Source: Desulfocapsa sp.
GTDB taxonomy: Bacteria; Desulfobacterota; Desulfobulbia; Desulfobulbales; Desulfocapsaceae
Length of the DNA stretch: 9,392 bases
Direction: 5' to 3'
Assembly (NCBI GenBank): GCA_029934815.1
Contig: JAOZLM010000069.1
Location: 1 to 9,392, forward strand
Part shown: piece after piece, positions 5,157 through 9,392 of the stretch
Layout of the letters: each line of letters opens with the position of its first letter
Position numbering within the stretch: the first letter of the stretch is position 1
The notes under the pieces: model-generated
Seen by the model: the letters and a program-made list of their open reading frames with translations, nothing else
What the model was told of the DNA's origin: nothing
The model's database searches: none
Translations under genes and position numbers: made by a program

Positions 5157-6380
5157 TTAGCTAAGCGCTTTTTTTATCCGCTCCATGGCAGTAACCACAT
5201 TGGCGTAAGAATTAAAGGCAGAAAGCCGGATATACCCTTCACCGCATTTTCCAAAACCAGCTCCGGGAGTACAAACTACACCTGCATCGTTTAACAGTGT
5301 ATCGAAGAATTCCCAGGAATCACGATTTGCCTCAATCCAGATATAGGGTGAGTTATCACCTCCCACAAAACTAAAGCCGAGGGCTTTCATTTCACTGGCA
5401 ATCAGATCTGCATTTTTTAAATATCCTGCAACCAGTTCTTTGGTTTGTGCCTTACCTGCTTCACTGTAAACGGCTTCTGCTGCACGTTGAACAGGATACG
5501 AAACACCATTAAACTTTGTGCAGTGTCTGCGATTCCAGAGTGGATGCAGAAGTTGTTTCCCGCCTTTTGAGTCAAAGGCAGCGCATTCTTTGGGAACGAC
5601 AGTGTAGGCGCAGCGTGTACCGGTGAATCCGGCATTTTTGGAAAAAGAGCGAAATTCGATGGCCACTTCTTTGGCACCTTCGACTTCATAGATGGATTTT
5701 GGTAAAGATTCATCACGAATAAAGGCTTCATAGGCAGCATCAAACAGGATTAGTGCCTTATTCTCCTTAGCATAATCAACCCAAACCTTTAATCCTTCTT
5801 TGGTGATTGTGGCACCGGTTGGATTGTTGGGAAAGCAGAGATAGATAAGATCTGGTGTTTCATCAGGCAGACCTGGGATATAATTGTTTTCTTTAGTGGC
5901 ATCGAGATAGATTATTCCTTTATATCTTCCATCTTCAAAATTGCCGGTACGGCCAGCCATAACGTTGGTATCGAGATATACAGGGTAAACCGGATCAGGG
6001 ATTGCGATTTTAGCATCGGTGGTGAAAAGTTCCTGAATATTTCCGGAGTCGCATTTTGCACCATCGGATACGAAAATCTCGTCAGCTGAAATATCGGCAC
6101 CACGAGCCTGAAAATCATTTTTGACGATGGCTTCACGCAGGAAGTCGTATCCCTGCTCTGGGCCGTATCCTCTAAAACCAGTATCTGTTGCCATTTCGTC
6201 GATGGCAGTGTGAAAAGCTTCTGTGCAGGCAGCAGGAAGGGCACGGGTGACATCTCCAATGCCTAAACGGATGATATCTTTATCTGGATTGGCTTCCTGG
6301 AAAGTAGTTACTCTTTTTGCGATATCGGAGAAAAGATATGAGGCCTGAAGTTTTAAATAGTTTTCGTTGATTTTGATCAT
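5157..6380 (-). CDS. dapL: LL-diaminopimelate aminotransferase
   Basis: DapL (EC 2.6.1.83) converts tetrahydrodipicolinate directly to LL-diaminopimelate with glutamate as amino donor. This shortcut of the lysine and peptidoglycan pathway bypasses DapD, DapC and DapE. The 407-residue length is normal for this PLP enzyme of aminotransferase class I, which acts in the cytoplasm as a dimer. Seen in the sequence are RLGIGDVT (38-45), the DPVYPVY segment (129-135), PNNPTG (184-189), FDAAYEAF (213-220), the Schiff-base lysine K248 in SFSKNAGFTGTR, and the carboxylate-binding arginine R385 in the YIRLSAFNS block. ATG 6380 is preceded by AGGAT about eight bases upstream, and the N-terminus (INENYLKLQASYLF) begins as in known DapL proteins. 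The gene stands alone and diverges from pepN. A decayed copy of its 3' part lies at 1-183. DapL is found in plants, Chlamydia and many Desulfobacterota, which fits the proposed host. Confidence 0.96.
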   Translation of the reverse strand: MIKINENYLKLQASYLFSDIAKRVTTFQEANPDKDIIRLGIGDVTRALPAACTEAFHTAIDEMATDTGFRGYGPEQGYDFLREAIVKNDFQARGADISADEIFVSDGAKCDSGNIQELFTTDAKIAIPDPVYPVYLDTNVMAGRTGNFEDGRYKGIIYLDATKENNYIPGLPDETPDLIYLCFPNNPTGATITKEGLKVWVDYAKENKALILFDAAYEAFIRDESLPKSIYEVEGAKEVAIEFRSFSKNAGFTGTRCAYTVVPKECAAFDSKGGKQLLHPLWNRRHCTKFNGVSYPVQRAAEAVYSEAGKAQTKELVAGYLKNADLIASEMKALGFSFVGGDNSPYIWIEANRDSWEFFDTLLNDAGVVCTPGAGFGKCGEGYIRLSAFNSYANVVTAMERIKKALS

Positions 6381-6455
6381 GGTTTATTATCCTGTTTTTG
6401 ATATGGTGTGTTTTGTTACCATTAGCTGAATCAGAAAGTGCTATTGCCTCTGGTT

Positions 6456-6485
6456 TTGACTGATTGTATTTGAAGAAAATACACT
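6456..6485 (+). promoter_or_regulatory. Promoter candidate for pepN
   Basis: TTGACT (6456-6461, five of six consensus bases) and TACACT (6480-6485, four of six) are separated by 18 bp. Transcription would start near 6492 and give a leader of about 42 bases before ATG 6534. It overlaps the minus-strand candidate for dapL, so the two genes might compete for polymerase. Confidence 0.35.
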
Positions 6486-6505
6486 GGAAGTAACTCGACT
6501 GTCAA
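6478..6505 (-). promoter_or_regulatory. Promoter candidate for dapL
   Basis: On the minus strand a perfect TTGACA (6505-6500) is followed after 16 bp by TGTATT (6483-6478, four of six). The resulting leader would be about 90 bases. The element physically overlaps the pepN promoter candidate. Confidence 0.35.
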
Positions 6506-6533
6506 CCATAGTACACCTCAAATAGGAATAATC

Positions 6534-9131
6534 ATGAGCGAAAGCCTACATAAGACGATTTTTCGAAAAGACTACAAAGTTCCTCCATTTTTGATTGATG
6601 AGGTATTATTGACATTTAGTCTTGAAGAGACGTTCTGTGTAGTAACAGCCGAAAGTAAATATTTTCGAAATCCTAAGAGTGACGAAATATCTACTGAACT
6701 CTTTCTTGATGGTGAGAATCTTGAATTAGTAGAGCTTAGTGTTGATGGAGAAAAGCTTGATGAACAAAACTATAAAATTGATGCAAATGGACTAACACTT
6801 TTACATGTACCCGATTCATTTGTTCTAAAAATTAAAACCAAAATCTTTCCTGACAGCAACACGGCTCTTGAAGGTCTTTATCGAACAAGTGGTAATTTTT
6901 GCACACAATGTGAAGCTCAAGGTTTTCGTAAAATTACTTATTATCTTGATCGGCCAGATGTTATGGCGCGATTTACCACAAGAATAGAAGGGGATGTGAA
7001 GAACTGTCCGGTATTACTTTCCAACGGAAATAAAATTGAAGAGGGCGAGTTACCGGGGAACCGTCATTTTGCAGTATGGCAGGATCCTTTTCCTAAACCG
7101 TCCTATCTTTTTGCATTGGTTGGCGGGGATCTTGTTTGTATTGAAGACACATTTACTACAAAATCAGGTCGAGAGATTGATCTGCATATTTTTGTGGAAT
7201 CCCAAAACAGTGAAAAATGTGGACATGCCATGCGATCCCTGCAAAAAAGTATGCAGTGGGACGAAGAGGTGTATGGCCTTGAGTACGATCTCGATACCTA
7301 CATGATAGTAGCAGTAGATGATTTTAATATGGGTGCCATGGAAAACAAGGGTTTGAATGTTTTCAATTCTAAATATGTTCTGGCCTCAAAAGAAACGGCA
7401 ACGGATCAGGATTACCTTGGCGTAGAAGGAGTTATTGCCCACGAATATTTTCATAACTGGACTGGAAACAGAGTGACATGCCGTGACTGGTTTCAGTTGA
7501 GTCTAAAGGAGGGTTTAACTGTTTTTCGGGATCAGGAATTTTCTTCTGATATGAACTCACGGGCAGTGCAGCGCATAGATGATGTCAGGATTTTAAGAAA
7601 TTTTCAGTTTCGTGAAGACGCAGGCCCCATGGCCCACCCGGTAAGACCCGATTCGTATGTTGAAATAAATAATTTTTATACGGTAACAGTCTACAACAAG
7701 GGTGCTGAAGTTATCCGCATGATGCACACTTTGATGGGAGTAGAAAAATTCCGCAAAGGAATAGACCTCTATTTTGAAAGACATGACGGGCAGGCTGTCA
7801 CCTGTGATGATTTTGTTTCTGCCATGGCTGATGCTTCTGGGATAAATCTTGAGCAATTTTCTCTTTGGTACTCACAACCTGGAACACCTGTAATAACAGT
7901 GGAGGAAGATTGGGATGCAGAGAAAAAGGAATATACGTTACGTCTTTCACAGGAATCGTCAGGATCACCCTTTCATATACCCGTTGCTATTGGACTAGTT
8001 GATAGTAAGGGCAATGACATGGAAATTGAACAGGACTTACTGGAGTTACGAGAGGAACGACAGGTCTTTTGTTTTAAAGGAATTACTGAAAAACCTTCTT
8101 TATCATTATTCCGGGGTTTTTCGGCTCCTGTAAAAATTAATCCCTGGCAGAGCAGAGAGCAACTTGCCTTTCTTATGGGGCATGATACCGATCCTTTTAA
8201 TCGCTGGGATGCAAGTTTCAGCCTAAGCGAATCAGTTATTTTAGAACTTGCAAAAGAGCAACAGGAAGGGAAAAAGTTACTTCTGGATTCCCTGTATGTT
8301 GAAGCAGTTAAAAATATTTTGCGAGATAAAGAGACTGATAAATCACTGCTGGCAATGGCTTTAAGCCTCCCTGAAGAGAGTTACCTTGCGCAGCAAATGG
8401 ATATAATTGATCCGGACGCTTTGCATCATGCCAGGCAATTTGTCAGACAGGAGTTGGCAAGATTGTGTGCCGAAGATTTGCAGGCAGTCTGGCGGGCAAA
8501 TAATACTCATGAAAAGTACGCTCTCACCCCTCAGGCAATGGGACAACGACGGCTGAAAAATGTATGTCTTGTTCTGCTTCTTGCCGCAGATGCTCCCCAT
8601 GAAGATGATGTCGCTCTTGCAAAAAAGCAGTATTACGAAGCCACAAATATGACAGATTGTATTGCAGCACTTTCCGCATTTGTGCAAAGTTCTTTACCTG
8701 TTCGTGACGAATTGCTGGATGATTTTTACAGAAAATGGAAAAGCGATCAGCTGGTAATGGATAAGTGGCTGATCTTGCAAGCGAGTAGGGGGGCTTCTTC
8801 AACTCTTGCTTCGGTCAAAGATCTGATGGCGCATCCTGCCTTTTCCATAACTAATCCCAATAAAATACGTTCTCTTATTGGAGCGTTTGGAGGAAATCAT
8901 TTTTGTTTTCATGCCGCAAATGGGGAAGGATATGAATTTTTAGCGGATCAGATCATACGACTTGATTCAAGTAATCCTCAAATAGCGTCGAGGTTAACTA
9001 CTCCATTTGCAGCCTGGAAACGGTACGATACAAACCGGCAGGAACTTATTAAAGCCCAGCTTCAACGAATACTCAGTAAAGAAGGGCTCTCAGGGGATGT
9101 TTTTGAAATGGTGAAGAGAAGTCTTGGTTAA
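6534..9131 (+). CDS. pepN: Aminopeptidase N (M1 family, PepN type)
   Basis: PepN is a cytoplasmic zinc aminopeptidase of broad specificity that removes N-terminal residues from peptides in the last steps of protein turnover. The 865-residue length is close to the roughly 870 of the Escherichia coli enzyme. Domains in order are an N-terminal beta domain (about 1-195), the thermolysin-like catalytic domain (about 196-445), a small beta sandwich (about 446-545) and the helical C-terminal domain to the end. The substrate-recognition motif GAMEN is at 267-271, the zinc site HEYFH at 303-307 (ligands H303 and H307, general base E304), the third ligand is E326 in LKEGLTVF, and the transition-state tyrosine is probably Y387 in TVYNKGAEVIRM. 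All sit six residues after the E. coli numbering. TAGGA (6523-6527) precedes ATG 6534. No signal peptide is seen. The gene diverges from dapL, and its stop codon overlaps that of the convergent cytochrome gene. Confidence 0.97.
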   Translation: MSESLHKTIFRKDYKVPPFLIDEVLLTFSLEETFCVVTAESKYFRNPKSDEISTELFLDGENLELVELSVDGEKLDEQNYKIDANGLTLLHVPDSFVLKIKTKIFPDSNTALEGLYRTSGNFCTQCEAQGFRKITYYLDRPDVMARFTTRIEGDVKNCPVLLSNGNKIEEGELPGNRHFAVWQDPFPKPSYLFALVGGDLVCIEDTFTTKSGREIDLHIFVESQNSEKCGHAMRSLQKSMQWDEEVYGLEYDLDTYMIVAVDDFNMGAMENKGLNVFNSKYVLASKETATDQDYLGVEGVIAHEYFHNWTGNRVTCRDWFQLSLKEGLTVFRDQEFSSDMNSRAVQRIDDVRILRNFQFREDAGPMAHPVRPDSYVEINNFYTVTVYNKGAEVIRMMHTLMGVEKFRKGIDLYFERHDGQAVTCDDFVSAMADASGINLEQFSLWYSQPGTPVITVEEDWDAEKKEYTLRLSQESSGSPFHIPVAIGLVDSKGNDMEIEQDLLELREERQVFCFKGITEKPSLSLFRGFSAPVKINPWQSREQLAFLMGHDTDPFNRWDASFSLSESVILELAKEQQEGKKLLLDSLYVEAVKNILRDKETDKSLLAMALSLPEESYLAQQMDIIDPDALHHARQFVRQELARLCAEDLQAVWRANNTHEKYALTPQAMGQRRLKNVCLVLLLAADAPHEDDVALAKKQYYEATNMTDCIAALSAFVQSSLPVRDELLDDFYRKWKSDQLVMDKWLILQASRGASSTLASVKDLMAHPAFSITNPNKIRSLIGAFGGNHFCFHAANGEGYEFLADQIIRLDSSNPQIASRLTTPFAAWKRYDTNRQELIKAQLQRILSKEGLSGDVFEMVKRSLG
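9128..9131. other. Convergent stop-codon overlap
   Basis: The sequence TTAA contains both the TAA of pepN (9129-9131) and, on the other strand, the TAA of the cytochrome gene (9130-9128). There is no room for a separate terminator between the two convergent genes, so transcripts from both sides must run into the opposing gene. Confidence 0.8.
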
Positions 9132-9392
9132 TCTCTTCTATGGCAGAATAAACAGCGATTAGTATTTGGTGTGGCGTCAATATGGATCTCGTCTGTCTCT
9201 TCTTTGGTATGGCATTCTACACATAATTTCCCGGCAGCTTTTTTCTTCATGCCAAAAAAACGATTGTGGTCTTCATCGTGGGGAAGTCTTGGAGTTGTTA
9301 TTTCGGGTGCTCTTAAGAGAAAGAAAAGAAGGCCGATTAGTGTAGCTCCAAATGCAATATTGATAAATAGTGTGTTTTTCTTTTTAGGGGTG
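9128..9392 (-). CDS. Membrane-anchored diheme c-type cytochrome (partial, N-terminus beyond the window)
   Basis: The minus strand is open from the window edge to TAA at 9130-9128, giving 87 visible codons. It reads a lysine-rich start (TPKKK), one hydrophobic segment (FINIAFGATLIGLLFFLL, visible residues 9-26), then a hydrophilic domain with two haem-binding motifs, CVECH (57-61) and CLFCH (80-84). The order, positive charge then membrane helix then CxxCH, places the haem domain in the periplasm, with maturation by the cytochrome c system. Only a few residues seem to be missing, since the membrane helix starts so early, so the whole protein is probably about 90 residues. Small diheme proteins of this kind occur in sulfate- and metal-reducing Desulfobacterota and carry electrons; the partner is unknown. 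Its stop codon overlaps that of pepN by 4 bp (TTAA, 9128-9131). No start codon is visible. Confidence 0.8.
   Translation of the reverse strand, partial: TPKKKNTLFINIAFGATLIGLLFFLLRAPEITTPRLPHDEDHNRFFGMKKKAAGKLCVECHTKEETDEIHIDATPNTNRCLFCHRRD

Noticed and set aside
5417..5743. 108-codon minus-strand frame inside dapL
   Set aside because: It is an out-of-frame shadow of dapL, which is fully supported by its catalytic motifs.
7036..7305. 89-codon plus-strand frame inside pepN
   Set aside because: It is a shadow frame of the pepN coding sequence without its own start signal.
8361..8802. Two overlapping minus-strand frames within the 3' part of pepN
   Set aside because: They are antisense shadows of the helical C-terminal domain of PepN, with no recognisable family.

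Overview
The window most likely comes from an anaerobic member of the Desulfobacterota (Desulfobulbales-like). This is inference from gene content: a DapL-type lysine pathway enzyme, a PAS-PAS-LuxR regulator of a kind common in that phylum, a small membrane cytochrome with two CxxCH haem sites, and moderately AT-rich DNA. No rRNA, tRNA or CRISPR array was seen.

Left part, 1-183: a broken, divergent copy of the 3' part of dapL. It lies on the same strand as the intact dapL some 5.16 kb to the right. An AT-rich stretch (184-559) follows. It holds a possible promoter, a 10-codon mini-ORF with a strong ribosome binding site, and a paired GTTAAC motif.

Centre-left, 560-2813: what I read as a small integron cassette array without a visible integrase (a CALIN-like cluster). 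An orphan gene (560-913) and a zinc-ribbon/TM2/pilin-like fusion gene (1093-1764) are each followed by a roughly 130-bp imperfect palindrome. Each palindrome ends in an ACGTTAT core and both share an identical 10-mer at the same internal position, as expected of attC sites. A multi-pass membrane protein of the DUF6498 type (2022-2813) comes next, in cassette orientation but with no attC of its own. A possible antisense gene remnant fills 2814-3011.

Centre-right, 3073-4997: two ordinary-looking regulatory genes with strong Shine-Dalgarno sequences, a PAS-PAS-LuxR transcription regulator and a membrane-anchored PilZ (c-di-GMP) protein. A hairpin that begins in the regulator's stop codon separates them. 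Two inverted repeats sit between the PilZ gene and the end of dapL.

Right part, 5157-9392: housekeeping genes. dapL (minus) and pepN (plus) diverge from a 153-bp region with overlapping promoter candidates. pepN converges on a partial diheme cytochrome gene (minus), and their stop codons overlap by 4 bp.

The most interesting points are the unlabelled attC pair with its unusual cassette cargo, and the decayed dapL copy that makes the whole 5-kb accessory stretch appear bracketed by two dapL 3' ends.
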